A DNA stretch of 64,000 nucleotides from Alopecurus myosuroides (Eukaryota > Streptophyta > Magnoliopsida > Poales > Poaceae). The notes under the pieces were generated by a model. That model ran no database searches. It was not told where the DNA came from and saw only the letters and a list, made by a program, of their open reading frames with translations. Every line of letters begins with the position of its first letter. The first letter of the stretch is position 1. Positions 33,477 to 42,693 of the stretch are shown one piece after another. The stretch is taken from positions 582,705,158 through 582,769,157 of the forward strand of contig CM054057.1 in assembly GCA_028641055.1 (NCBI GenBank). The letters run 5' to 3'. Position numbers and translations under genes: made by a program.

Positions 33477-35267
33477 CTAGCAAACGTGCCCGTGCGTTGC
33501 AACGGGGAAAAAAAAATCGATGAAACCCACAGAATTTATATTGGCGTAATCATGATGTGTCACAAAAACCAACAAGTTTCAGAAGTCCAAAGAATGGCCA
33601 CATTCTATTTTGGTCTGGGAACAATGAGAAATAATTCTAAAGATTATGGATAAGCACGGGAATTTATCCTATTCTAGACGTGTATGCCGTATGCGAACAC
33701 CTTGCACAAATTTACGCAGGGTGTAGCTTGGATTACAATTGATATCATACACGACATCTTCGGATGTACCTCCGCTCGCTAGTCCTCTAATTACTTTAGA
33801 AGTTAACCAAAGTGGCAAAAAAGAAAACCTTCATGCAGTTGGGAGATGCATGATTCGGTTCCTCGTATTCCAACCGAGAGAAATTGGCACCCCTGACCTC
33901 GAAATCTGACACAAAAGTATTTGAGGTGGATTATGATGCCAAAAACAATTAATTGAATGTCCAGATTGGTAGGCATGATTGCATAACGAAAACAAAAGTA
34001 TCACAAAACATCACTTGTTGTACGCTGAGTATCTCTGAAGTCAAGAGAAGGCTGGAGTATGGTAGTACATATATGGCATGGAACTGCCAAATATTTTGCA
34101 CATTCTTCAAAAACATGTGAATGGTACCACTAATACTTACCGGCAGTTATTCAGTAGCATCTACTTCCAAGCGAACATACCATATAGCAGAAAATAGCAG
34201 ACAAGGGGCAGCGGGACTCCAAGAAGAATTGATTTACCTACTTTATGGACTCTGCCGATACCCAAGATCATGAAAATAAAGGCTTTTTTTCACTTCTCAT
34301 AATGCTAATTGTAAGATTAAACATCTAATCAGAGGACACGATAGTTTTATCTGAAAAAGGAGGCAGTAGCAGCGTCACCTTCAGGCTTCAGGGAAGGTAA
34401 ATAGGCTTTTGAGTTGTGTCATGCTTAAGACCTGGAAGGCTGGAATATACATTATCGTTGATGTGGATGTAATTGTCTAACTGGGCTAACCACGTATGTA
34501 ATTGCTGACAGGAGGACCAAGCTGTCATTGGAGCCGTGCACAACTCACAGATGTCGACGCGCCCGCACCCGACACCGCGGGTCTGTCGCCTGCCGAGGCC
34601 ACGCCACGGCGGCACGGTTAGTGGCGCTTGTAGCTCCCCGACCAGGCAGCGCTGTCCAGAGAGACCGTGACCGCTCAGTCCAGGGATTCCGGGCGGCATT
34701 GCAGGTACTGATCAGGACGACCAATTAGATGCAGACAGTTTTGTTTGGGCATCGACCGGTTCGGGAGATGGGTGGCGCATGCACAGTTTTGATCTGATGC
34801 CCGTCTATGCGCGGGAATGCGATGCACGTGGCGGGGCGCGATGCAATGGAGGAAAGAGCCGGAAGCGTGGCGCCGTTGCCACTGCCGCGCGTGGTTGGCA
34901 GGGAGAGCGCAGGATGGTGATGCTCGTTGGAAGCGTCATGCCCATGGTTGTCGCCGCGCGAGTTCTCAAAATCTATGCATCTTCTGCTCAGCAATCTCGC
35001 TGCATTTGGAAGCTGGTGGAGCCCTAGGTAGGACGCGAAAACATGGCAGGGAAGGAGAAAAGATTCTAGGGATAGAAATAGATCGCTTTGTACTCTGAAC
35101 TTATGGCCGCTGGTCACGCAGGTTGACGTGCGTGTCTAGGATAACCTTTGTGTACAGGTCCAAGACATATCGGATTGATCTTATTTCCTATCTCCAACAG
35201 ACCGACATAATTAAGGGATGGCCTCACACACGCGACGTACAACCCACTACGCACAGTATAGTATAGA
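33477..35267 (-). mobile_element. Probable Helitron, non-autonomous, about 1.8 kb
   Basis: The 3' end (minus strand) has the hairpin CCCGTTGCAACGCACGGG, ten bases, and CTAG, followed by host T (plus-strand A at 33476). A candidate 5' end TCTATACTATAC (minus strand) begins at 35267 with host A before it (plus-strand T at 35268). Helitrons begin with TC, end with CTRR after a hairpin, insert between A and T, and make no duplication, all of which fits. No Rep/helicase gene is present. The 5' end is much less certain than the 3' end. Confidence 0.6.
34500..35060. other. GC-rich cargo inside the probable Helitron, unidentified
   Basis: Two GC-rich blocks (about 34530-34720 and 34790-35040) contrast with AT-rich surroundings and have several short open frames on both strands. 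Captured gene fragments are typical of grass Helitrons, but I do not recognise any protein here. Confidence 0.35.
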
Positions 35268-35337
35268 TAGACAAATTATATAGGTATATATATATTACTA
35301 ACCAATCAGGGAAGCCTTAACGCCATATATATATATA

Positions 35338-35432
35338 GGGAAAATGGTTTCTACTCCCGGGTGTAGCTACACCCACGTCTCATATACTGCCGTACGGAGG
35401 TATGTGTCATACTTTTTGGTCTGACTATGTTC

Positions 35433-35440
<8 letters not shown>
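35338..35440. mobile_element. Truncated copy of the (TA)n-associated MITE
   Basis: From GGGAAAATGG through CTACTCCCGGGTGTAGCTAC and GTATGTGTCATAC it matches the left end of the element at 37661-38033, and it is likewise preceded by ATATATATATA. It stops at a (TA)n tract at 35441-35478, beyond which a Helitron end begins. Confidence 0.8.

Positions 35441-35478
<38 letters not shown>
35441..35478. repeat. (TA)n microsatellite
   Basis: An uninterrupted alternating TA tract abuts the Helitron 3' end at 35479. Confidence 0.95.
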
Positions 35479-35479
<1 letters not shown>

Positions 35480-35515
35480 TAGTAAATTTGCCCGTGCGTT
35501 GCTACGGGTTAAATT
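35479..35515 (-). mobile_element. Second Helitron 3' end; 5' end not located
   Basis: Read on the minus strand, the hairpin CCCGTAGCAACGCACGGG is followed ten bases later by CTAG and host T. It is almost identical to the end at 33477-33508, so it is the same family. The element extends to higher coordinates, and I could not find a convincing 5' terminus. Confidence 0.75.
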
Positions 35516-36490
35516 TTACTCCATAATAAATATCTTTTTTTCACAAAAAACTTTACAGCTGAAAATCATTTTTTTGAAACATTTGTCGACATAATGCAAA
35601 AATGATAGGTTTTCTTAGTGGTATCCCACCGCCAGGAGCATGGAATCTTCTTCCTCTTCGCCATGTAACCTGCCTCGTGGAGATAGTACTGTGATATTTA
35701 TGTGGTCAGGCTGGAGCTCCTCAATATAATCTAGTTTTGTGTTTGATCAACCATGGAAATACCAGCCTGGCAAAAACCGAAACAAAAATGATGAAAATGC
35801 CTTTGACGTTGTTCCTTCTTCCTGCATGTGGCATATTATTTTTTGGCACCGCGACGATGAGGCTGAAGATACATGTCCTTCCTGGCCGTAGAGCTCCATG
35901 GCAGCGCCATCGCGCAAACGCCGGCGAGGGCCGACGTGAGCCGCGAGCCGCCGGCCGGCCGGTCAAGCGTACCTTCCTTTGGATTTGAGGGTAGCAGTGA
36001 TTAATTAATATGCTCTGTGAGCTTGCCCAGATGACCAACAACCCGACGCTCCCTCCCTCCTTGATTATGCCTGACGCTTTACCAAATACACTCTCATCTA
36101 TCCTCATCCCTATTGGTGTAGTGCGCTCCCACTCCACAATTTTCACATACGAGGAGCAAGCTGTGTTTCCTGGCCCTGCAGTCGTGGGCAATCGTACCCG
36201 TACTTCGTCCCGGCGTTGGTAAGTTGCTGAGGGTTTCAGACTGAAACGGGAGGAGGCAGCGATGTCTCGTGGGGAAGAAAATATTCAAGTTGCTTTGTTA
36301 TTCGCACAGAACAGGTGTCAGCTTCTGAGATGGGTCTAGCCTCGTGAGAAGATAGACCTGGTCTCATAAGATTTTTCTCGGGGGCGCACCCTCACGTAGG
36401 AAAGCAGAGTATGCTGGCATGTGGTCACCGTGCATGCAGCGGGAGGACTGCATGGCTGTGCTAGCTATCAGCAATTAACCAATGCAGGTG
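35516..36490. other. Probable Helitron interior; no gene recognised
   Basis: GC-rich patches at 35870-35980 and 36120-36230 sit in AT-rich sequence. Open frames are short and unrecognised. Captured exon fragments are possible. Confidence 0.3.
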
Positions 36491-36499
36491 CTCGCAGGC

Positions 36500-36700
36500 G
36501 GAAAATAATTCTACGGGACCTGGTCTACAAATTCATTCCCGTGGACCAACTTCAACAATTGCCACATGGGAATAAGAAAGAAAAAAACGAAATTTGAATG
36601 TCTATTTTTAGATCTAAACTGTCGTGTATGTCACGTGTCAATTGCTGAAGTTGGTCCACCGGGCTAAATTTATAGACCGGGTCTCATAGAATTATTTTCC
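36500..36700. mobile_element. Mutator-type MITE, 201 bp, 9-bp duplication CTCGCAGGC
   Basis: Inverted ends GGAAAATAATTCTA continue imperfectly (ACGGGACCTGGTCTA versus TGAGACCCGGTCTA). They are flanked by CTCGCAGGC at 36491-36499 and 36701-36709. A 9-bp duplication is diagnostic of Mutator-like elements. No coding sequence is present. Confidence 0.95.
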
Positions 36701-36819
36701 CTCGCAGGCCAGCAGTTTTGCCCGTCTGAGCCTGCTCGAGGCTCTAGCGGGGTAGCAGCTCCAATGTCACTGTCGGTGAGCGCTGATCATTCCAAATAGC
36801 GTAGCTGAGCTTTTAAGCA

Positions 36820-37300
36820 TTAAGGTAAACTGATTGGAAGATTTCTTTTGGATGTAGGGCAGTTGTTCCGGCCTCTAGATTTAGTTGATTTGGTCGAATC
36901 CGGAGCTCGTGGATAACAGAGGCGATCGCCGGCCAATAGATGTTCCCCGTGCTGCCGGCGGATGGCGGCGTGGACGTACGTCCCCGCGCCTGCGACGTCC
37001 TTCGGCGTCTTCGTCATCTCGCGCTCGCCGTGTTGGTAGCGGTCTACGACCAAGTCCTCGTCTGTCCCGTGTCTCGGCTCACAGGCCACGCACGTGCGCT
37101 CAGGCTTCGGCAGCGTATGGGCGGCGGTCTCCCGCTCTTCTCGCCCGTGGCCTTGGCCGTGAGCTCGTGAACCAACACGGTAGTGAGGATGCAGTCGGGC
37201 AGATCGAGATATTTTGGTCGGGATGTCGCTTCTCGTTTTCGCCGCAGGCTGAGGCCGTGCTGGTAGGACGTAGCATATGAAGCAACCGGATCCATCGGCG
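36820..37300. other. GC-rich block, possible captured gene fragment, unidentified
   Basis: Open frames exist on both strands. On the minus strand LDLPDCILTTVLVHELTAK looks protein-like but I do not recognise it. No start, splice or domain evidence is strong enough to call a gene. Confidence 0.25.
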
Positions 37301-37580
37301 AAGAGTATGGTAATTAATCGAGTGCGATCTGGGTTGGAGTATATATGAGCGAGCTAACATAGAGACCCTGACCTGATACTTGTGCTTTAGGCTTACGTGA
37401 CCGGACCTGATACTTAGGATTTGGGCGGTACGATCCGGGTTAGATGAAAACGGAAAACAAATAGCGATCGAAAAAAACGGACGACAAGAAACTGACGTAC
37501 GAAAAAAGTAATGTAACGATTGAAGAAAACGGACGACAAGAAACCTACGTACGAAAAAGGGAGGAAGAAACCTTCCTCCC
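37300..37580. other. Short non-coding stretch
   Basis: It contains a direct repeat of GACCTGATACTT (37372 and 37405) and of AAAACGGACGACAAGAAAC (37472 and 37527). No gene is present. Confidence 0.5.
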
Positions 37581-37581
37581 T

Positions 37582-37582
<1 letters not shown>

Positions 37583-37616
<34 letters not shown>

Positions 37617-37625
37617 TATAGGTAA

Positions 37626-37660
<35 letters not shown>
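37583..37660. repeat. (ATT)n and (TA)n compound microsatellite
   Basis: About nine ATT units are followed by TA repeats, interrupted once by GGTAAAGA. It is the left target flank of the MITE that starts at 37661. Confidence 0.95.
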
Positions 37661-37663
<3 letters not shown>

Positions 37664-38032
37664 AAAATGATTTCTACTCCCGGGTGTAGCTACACCCACG
37701 TCTCATATGCTACCCTACAGAGGTATGTGTCATACTTGTTTGGTCTGAGTATGTTCATATAATATATCTAAGATACTCCAAAACGAATTACGTGAAAATT
37801 ATAAATTTGAGCATGTAGTTTGCACTATATATTTAAAATATTGGTATATATGTACATATAAAATGTGTATGTAGAAAAATTACACATACTACATAAAAAG
37901 TAGTATATATACTGCCGAAACAGTAATATATACTGCATACTATCCGTATATACTTTCCGGTATGATAGATACTACATACATCATACTAAACACATGTGGG
38001 TGTAGTTACACCCGAGAGTAGCATGAATTTGT

Positions 38033-38033
<1 letters not shown>
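37661..38033. mobile_element. MITE inserted in (TA)n microsatellite (Micron-like), 373 bp
   Basis: The ends are GGGAAAATGATTTCTACTCC... and, inverted, GGACAAATTCATGCTACTCT..., each followed by an internal palindrome GGGTGTAGCTACACCC or GGGTGTAGTTACACCC. Both outer flanks are long TA tracts. The Micron family of rice has the same target preference. The related truncated copy at 35338 also sits in TA repeats. The interior is AT-rich and non-coding. Confidence 0.8.

Positions 38034-38108
<75 letters not shown>
38034..38108. repeat. (TA)n microsatellite, about 75 bp
   Basis: This is the right target flank of the MITE. It is followed by GAGGTAAAGAT, which partly repeats the interruption seen in the left tract. 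Confidence 0.95.
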
Positions 38109-38111
<3 letters not shown>

Positions 38112-38169
38112 GTAAAGATTCACGGCTACAGAAACCGGCGTCAGCATCAACACATGATGCCTTCATATG

Positions 38170-39275
38170 CAGGGCCGGTCCTGAGGGGGGGCGAGAGGGG
38201 CGGCCGCCCCGGGCCCAAAAAATTTGGGGGCCCATTTCAGGTATATGTTAGTAGGCTTAGTTTATGTGCATATAAAGAAACAAATTAATTAGCTTAATAG
38301 GTTAGTCGGCTTGTAACTTTTCCTATGAGTACTTCGATCAATAGCTTAATAGGGTCGTCCCATGTAATTGAAAAGGCCTTCACGAGCAATTGAGTGTGAA
38401 GGCTGGCTCGTACCTAGCCAGGGAGCGTAGTTGTCTAGGGCAATAGGTGATTGACTCAGGACCCTATGTACCTGCGGAAATATAAAGATTTCGGATCGGA
38501 TCACATCGAAAATCGACTGTCTGCTTCTGCCATCGTTCGTTCGCTTGCGTACGATCGCTCGTGCGCCAGAATTTCGTTATGTTTGCAATTCATTGCCGTA
38601 GATATGGCAATTGAAGAGTAGATTTGAAGAACTACGGTAGTTCAGAAGTATATTTGGATTTTTAATGAGTTCAACAAATTTAAAGTCAATGGATAGTTCT
38701 TAAATTAAAGACCACATTTGCAAATACTTTCTCTATGGATAAGAAATGTGATATCGAGTTAAATGGTCTAATTTCTGAGTTAATTGTTGTGTAGTTGACT
38801 TTGCCAGGTAGAACAATGTCTGCCATGGAGATGTTTTAGTTTGTCAGAGAAGCAGATTGTTATCCTAATATGTATTTTTCTTATCAGATCTTATTTACTA
38901 TGCCTGTGACAGTTACATCAGCTGAAAGATGCTTTTCAAAGTTGAAATTATTGAAAAACTATTTGAGACATATAATATCACAAGAGAGACTAAATTGTTT
39001 GGAAAATCTATGCATCAAGAAGAATTTATTGGATGAGATTGACATTGATTCCGTCGTTGATGACTTTGCATCTATAAATGTGTGAAAATTTTAAGGTATA
39101 CCGAAGTCGTCTGTGGCATTTTTTCCCAGCGAGAGGTTTCCACGTAAAAAATACGTATTATTTCTTTGTTTGATTTCTAGTTCATCAACATATCTATATA
39201 TATGTCTACTTGTACTAAGGGGGCCCAAATTTTCGGGTCGCCCCGGGCCCCCGAAAAATCTCAGGACCGGCCCTG
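38170..39275 (+). mobile_element. hAT element, 1,106 bp, 8-bp duplication TTCATATG
   Basis: Perfect 16-bp terminal repeats CAGGGCCGGTCCTGAG / CTCAGGACCGGCCCTG are flanked by TTCATATG at 38162-38169 and 39276-39283. The sub-terminal sequence is G-rich (GGGGGCCC motifs). Only the C-terminal part of a transposase gene remains, so it is an internally deleted derivative. Confidence 0.97.
38730..39085 (+). pseudogene. hAT transposase C-terminal dimerisation domain remnant
   Basis: The last 71 codons (38870-39085) contain TMPVTVTSAERCFSKLKLLK, NYLRHIISQERLNCLENL and LLDEIDIDSVVDDFAS, the hAT C-terminal dimerisation domain in its usual place at the very end of the protein. Upstream, degenerate pieces (IELNGLISEL, FVREADCYPN) extend the similarity back to about 38735 with stops. 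The zinc finger and the DDE core are absent. The surviving part cannot cut DNA. Confidence 0.85.
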
Positions 39276-39830
39276 TTCATATGCACCTAAGCCTAGTTAA
39301 ATTCAACTTAGAAGACGCACACCTCCAGCAGCAACAGGCTGCAAGCCGACCTGTCCACAAACACACAAAGTGTTTACACTGTAGTATAAATACACAATCA
39401 CACATTAGGTTAAGCTAGGAGTCAATAACTCATCCTCAGTACTACACCCCATCCACCTTGTCGTCGTCTTTATTTCTTCTAAAATTGCATCTCGTGTGTG
39501 TCTGAATATATACTATCCCCGGTGGTACCAATTAGTCCGGATAGTCCCCATCCACCATGGTTTATTGTAGTGATAAGCTAGCCTGAGAAGTATACCAAAG
39601 AAAGAGATATATAGTCAATTCTTTCCAAGTTAGCCATCCACCCTGGATACTTCACTCCTCGATTAAATCAATTATCGACACTCCTCTTTTCTGAAAATAT
39701 CTATCTAGGATATACAAAAGATATATTATGACACACACGACAATATCGCAGTTACATCGGATTGGGAGGCTATAGGGAAAGATCGGCTCGTAGCTCAGAG
39801 AAGTCATGCAGTGCATCAACTCCGTTCTGC

Positions 39831-40280
39831 AATATCATGCTGATGCACAACCAGAATGGTGTGCAGGATTGGTAGACAAAAGGCTGGTAGATTATTTGAG
39901 TGGAGACTGCCAAGCCTCGCATTTGCATGTAATCTGAACCCCACACAATCTCTATCCGCTGCCTACCTTGATTTGAGTGGAGACTGGAAGCAGAGTGAGG
40001 ATGCCGAAGATAGTGTCTGCGGTGGGTGGTCCCTGGTGGCGCCTATGAGGATGAGATTGAGAGCTTCGCCGATGGTGTCAGCGGCATAGACACCCCACCA
40101 CCATGGAGGCGGCAGCTCAAACACTGATGAAGATGAGTATAGGACTTGCTTCGAACCTAGCTCAAACGGAGTCACACACATAGAGATCAATTCGGGCAAC
40201 GAATGCCTTCTTTTGTTGCTACAACTGTAAGAATACGGTGCAAAATGTCGAACTGGGCAACACGGAGGCTAGCTCCTTGT
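39831..40280. other. Non-coding stretch with partial local-repeat similarity
   Basis: GGGCAACGAATGCCTTC and TGTCGAACTGGGCAAC (40193-40260) resemble copies d and e (27155-27175 and 33375-33440). The moderately GC-rich part at 39950-40140 has an open frame on the minus strand that I do not recognise. Confidence 0.4.
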
Positions 40281-40408
40281 GGGCTTGTTCAGTTTCATTG
40301 ATTTTGAAGGAGATTGACATGGATTGATATGGAATAATTCCCGTACAATTCAAAATCTCTTCCAATCCACTCTAATCCAATTGGTGTACGGCTTAACTGA
40401 ACAAAGCC
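40281..40408. mobile_element. Small MITE with GGGCTTGTTCAGTT-type inverted ends
   Basis: GGGCTTGTTCAGTT at the left and AACTGAACAAAGCC at the right match at 12 of 14 positions when inverted. The ends resemble a widespread grass MITE type. TGT occurs on both sides, which is too short to settle the superfamily. Confidence 0.5.
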
Positions 40409-40410
40409 TG

Positions 40411-40776
40411 TTCGTACATAGACAGTTGGACGAGTGGAGCACTCGGCATAGATGTTCGCCGAAGAAGCATGTGGTGTGGATGTGTGGCACTTCTGTGCGT
40501 TCCATCTTTGCCGAGTGCGGATTAAACACTCGACAAACATCCACAGTCAGTTCTGTCGCGGACTAAGGGACGGGCCGTTTTCCTTTTTTGTGCCGAATGT
40601 AGATGGGAAATGCTCGGCGAAAATAGTGTCGAGGCACCCGTATTCCGACACTCGGCGAAGTTCTGTTAACCAATGCTGGATGCCGAGTGTGGCACTCGGC
40701 GAAGACTTCGCAGGGCTTCTTTAGTCTTTTGCTGTGTATTTTCGATACACAGCGGTAGTTACCGTTTCCAGTAGTG
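40411..40776. mobile_element. Truncated CACTA element, right end only
   Basis: The right end at 40776 reads CACTACTGGAAACGG on the minus strand. The interior has repeated CACTCGGC(G/A)AAG/CTTCGCCGAGTG subterminal motifs (40437-40705). No matching left end was found, so it is truncated or its left end has decayed. Confidence 0.65.
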
Positions 40777-40920
40777 CAAGTTTTGTAGCAGCTACAAAAA
40801 CCAGCATGGGCATCAACGCATGCTACTTCTATGCATACCTACGGCAACAGGCTACAGTCCGATGGATTAGCCTGTACATAGTGTTTCTTCAGGTGCCATA
40901 AACTGAATGAGGTTTCCAAG
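40777..40920. repeat. Local backbone repeat, copy g (short)
   Basis: AAAACCAGCATGGGCATCAACGC and GGCAACAGGCTACAGTCCGATGG match the start of copies d and f. Confidence 0.6.
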
Positions 40921-41421
40921 GTGCCTAGATTAATTTCAGCAACGTGCACGTGCAGGGTCTGCAGATGAAGCTAGCTAGCTTTGCACATCGCGTTGATGAT
41001 CACAACAAACCTGGACATTTTACCTATCTGGATCTGCATCGATCTCCAGAAATGGACCAGTTGTCAAGAAAAACAATCTCTACTGATCTGCAAGCAGAGG
41101 TGACACGAACTGGGGGTGCCACCTGCACGGGACAAGCGCTTCTATAGGCGGAACCCCAGTGCACGCTCGTGGCCTGCAGTCTCCTCTCCGCCGCCACGGG
41201 CGCTGACGCCAGCGACGTGTACATGCGCCTGCCCCCAGAGGACGACGAGGCTGCAGCAACTTCCCTGCGACGTGGTCGGGCGAGTTCCAAGGGGTCGCGC
41301 GCGAAGACGAACTCTGGCACCGGCGAACAAGCCAAGCCATGCGCCGAGTCCTCGAACGAGGCCTCCATCCGTCGGTGTCCCAAGGGAAGTGGCCGGAAAC
41401 GACAACCATCCGTCGACGGTG
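40921..41421. other. GC-rich host sequence flanking the gypsy insertion
   Basis: From 41100 the composition is GC-rich with open frames on both strands, and the sequence continues on the far side of the retrotransposon at 46882. No known domain is recognised. A decayed host exon is possible. Confidence 0.3.
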
Positions 41422-41718
41422 TGTCACGACACCGCTGGTGCAGGACAAGGAATGACGTCAAACCGTGTGTGTGCGTAGCTGGCTGTACCTAGGTGTGGGA
41501 CCAAGGAAGGTTCGCTGTAAGGGGGTCGATATAAACCCCATCGTGTGAGAGACCCAGGCATGAATGAAGTGAAACAGATTATTCCTTCTCCCTGTATCTC
41601 TCCTCCCTTCCTTGCTCTGTCGTCTAGATCTCACCCTCCTCTGTTCTTCTTCCCCAAGCAAACTAGAAACGAGAGGAGCGCTCACGCCTTCGTGCAACGT
41701 TGGCCAAGGGTAGTTACA
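41422..41718 (+). repeat. 5' LTR (297 bp)
   Basis: It starts TGTCACGACACCGC and ends GTAGTTACA. It differs from the 3' LTR by two substitutions. A TATAAA box lies at 41530-41535. Confidence 0.97.
41530..41535 (+). promoter_or_regulatory. LTR TATA box
   Basis: TATAAA in GTCGATATAAACCCC would place the transcript start about 30 bp downstream in the LTR. Confidence 0.6.
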
Positions 41719-41719
41719 G

Positions 41720-41731
41720 TGGTATCAGAGG
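41720..41731 (+). promoter_or_regulatory. Primer binding site for initiator methionine tRNA
   Basis: TGGTATCAGAGG lies one base after the 5' LTR and matches the usual TGGTATCAGAGC of plant retrotransposons with one mismatch at the end. Confidence 0.9.
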
Positions 41732-41934
41732 TCACCGATCGTTGGATCACGTTTCCGTTCGACCTTCAGCTGTGAAATCCCTGGTGGAAGGTCTCGAATC
41801 GGAGCAGAATTACGATTTCGATCGGATTCCGCTCTGAATCGTGTAAATCCGGATACTGGTTGGCTGGGTTTGACGAGTGATTCACGACGGCGCCTCCCAA
41901 GCCCTCTCCACAGACTCAGTTCGTGTTAGCAGCC

Positions 41935-42693
41935 ATGGAGACGTCGGCGGCGCGGACCAATGAAGCGCTCATGGCGATCCGCGCGAGTCTGGAGCTCGTA
42001 CAGACGCAGATGGGCTCGCTGGACGCCAGGCTCGGCCTGCTCGATACTTCCTACCAGCAGGTGGCGAGTCAGCTTGATTTCAATTCACGCGCGGTCGGCG
42101 ACCACACCCGCATCATGGATGGAATCGAACGGCGCCAGGAATCCTTGTCACAGCAAATGGCGGCCACAGCGGAGGCGGTGGCGCAGTTGGGGAACCACAC
42201 ACCCAAGGTCACGGTAAATTTGGAGGATAAGGGCGGCGAGGGGGACAACTCGCGCAACAAATCCATCCTGGGCTCGCCCACGGCGAGTGCCTGCAACGGA
42301 GGTCCGACGATGGGGATCACTCGCCCCGGCGCGGCATCCACCAGTGCCCCTCCAGACCAAGGCATAGGGACGGTGCTGGATTTTGGCCGCGGGCGCACGC
42401 GGTCATCTGACGAACACCTTGGGGGCGCCAGGCAATCCACGCCCAAACTATCCTTTCCCAAGTTCAATGGCTCGTTTCCGCGGCTCTGGAGGGACAATTG
42501 CATGGATTATTTTCAAGTCATGAACATATCACCCACCATGTGGCTCACCACGGCTCGATTGCATCTCGAGGGCAATGCGGCGCACTGGTTTCAGGCGTAC
42601 AAGCTGCGAAACGAGGTCAGTACCTGGGATAGTTTCATTACAGCAGTTGAGGATTTGGTGTGGATGACCACCGACAGTTCATGTCTGCCCTGA
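41935..42693 (+). pseudogene. gag: gag (N-terminal part), ends by frameshift
   Basis: The start at 41935 (CCATGGAG context) opens a frame with a coiled-coil-like N-terminus (heptad-rich up to about residue 85), a low-complexity linker, and the retrotransposon gag core (PKLSFPKFNGSFPRLWRDN, ARLHLEGNAAHWFQAYKL). Near 42655, after WDSFITAVED, the expected continuation FGVDDHRQF is found in another frame, so one base appears lost. The gag C-terminus and zinc knuckle lie in the next open frame. Gag forms the virus-like particle in the cytoplasm. Confidence 0.92.

Larger units (their letters stand above)
38110..39830. repeat. Local backbone repeat, copy f (carries a hAT insertion)
   Basis: Outside 38170-39275 the block matches copy d: AAACCGGCGTCAGCATCAACAC, AACAGGCTGCAAGCCGACC, CTCATCCTCAGTACTACA, GTAGTGATAAGCTAGCC, GCCATCCACCCTGGATACT and ATTGGGAGGC occur in the same order. 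A further distant copy of the beginning lies at 40790-40890. Confidence 0.7.

Noticed and set aside
37100..37699. 199-codon minus-strand open frame
   Set aside because: Much of it is translation of (ATT)n and (TA)n microsatellite; no domain.
39770..39800. tRNA-like phrase GGCTCGTAGCTCAG
   Set aside because: No complementary acceptor stem, anticodon arm or TPsiC arm could be found in the following 70 bases.
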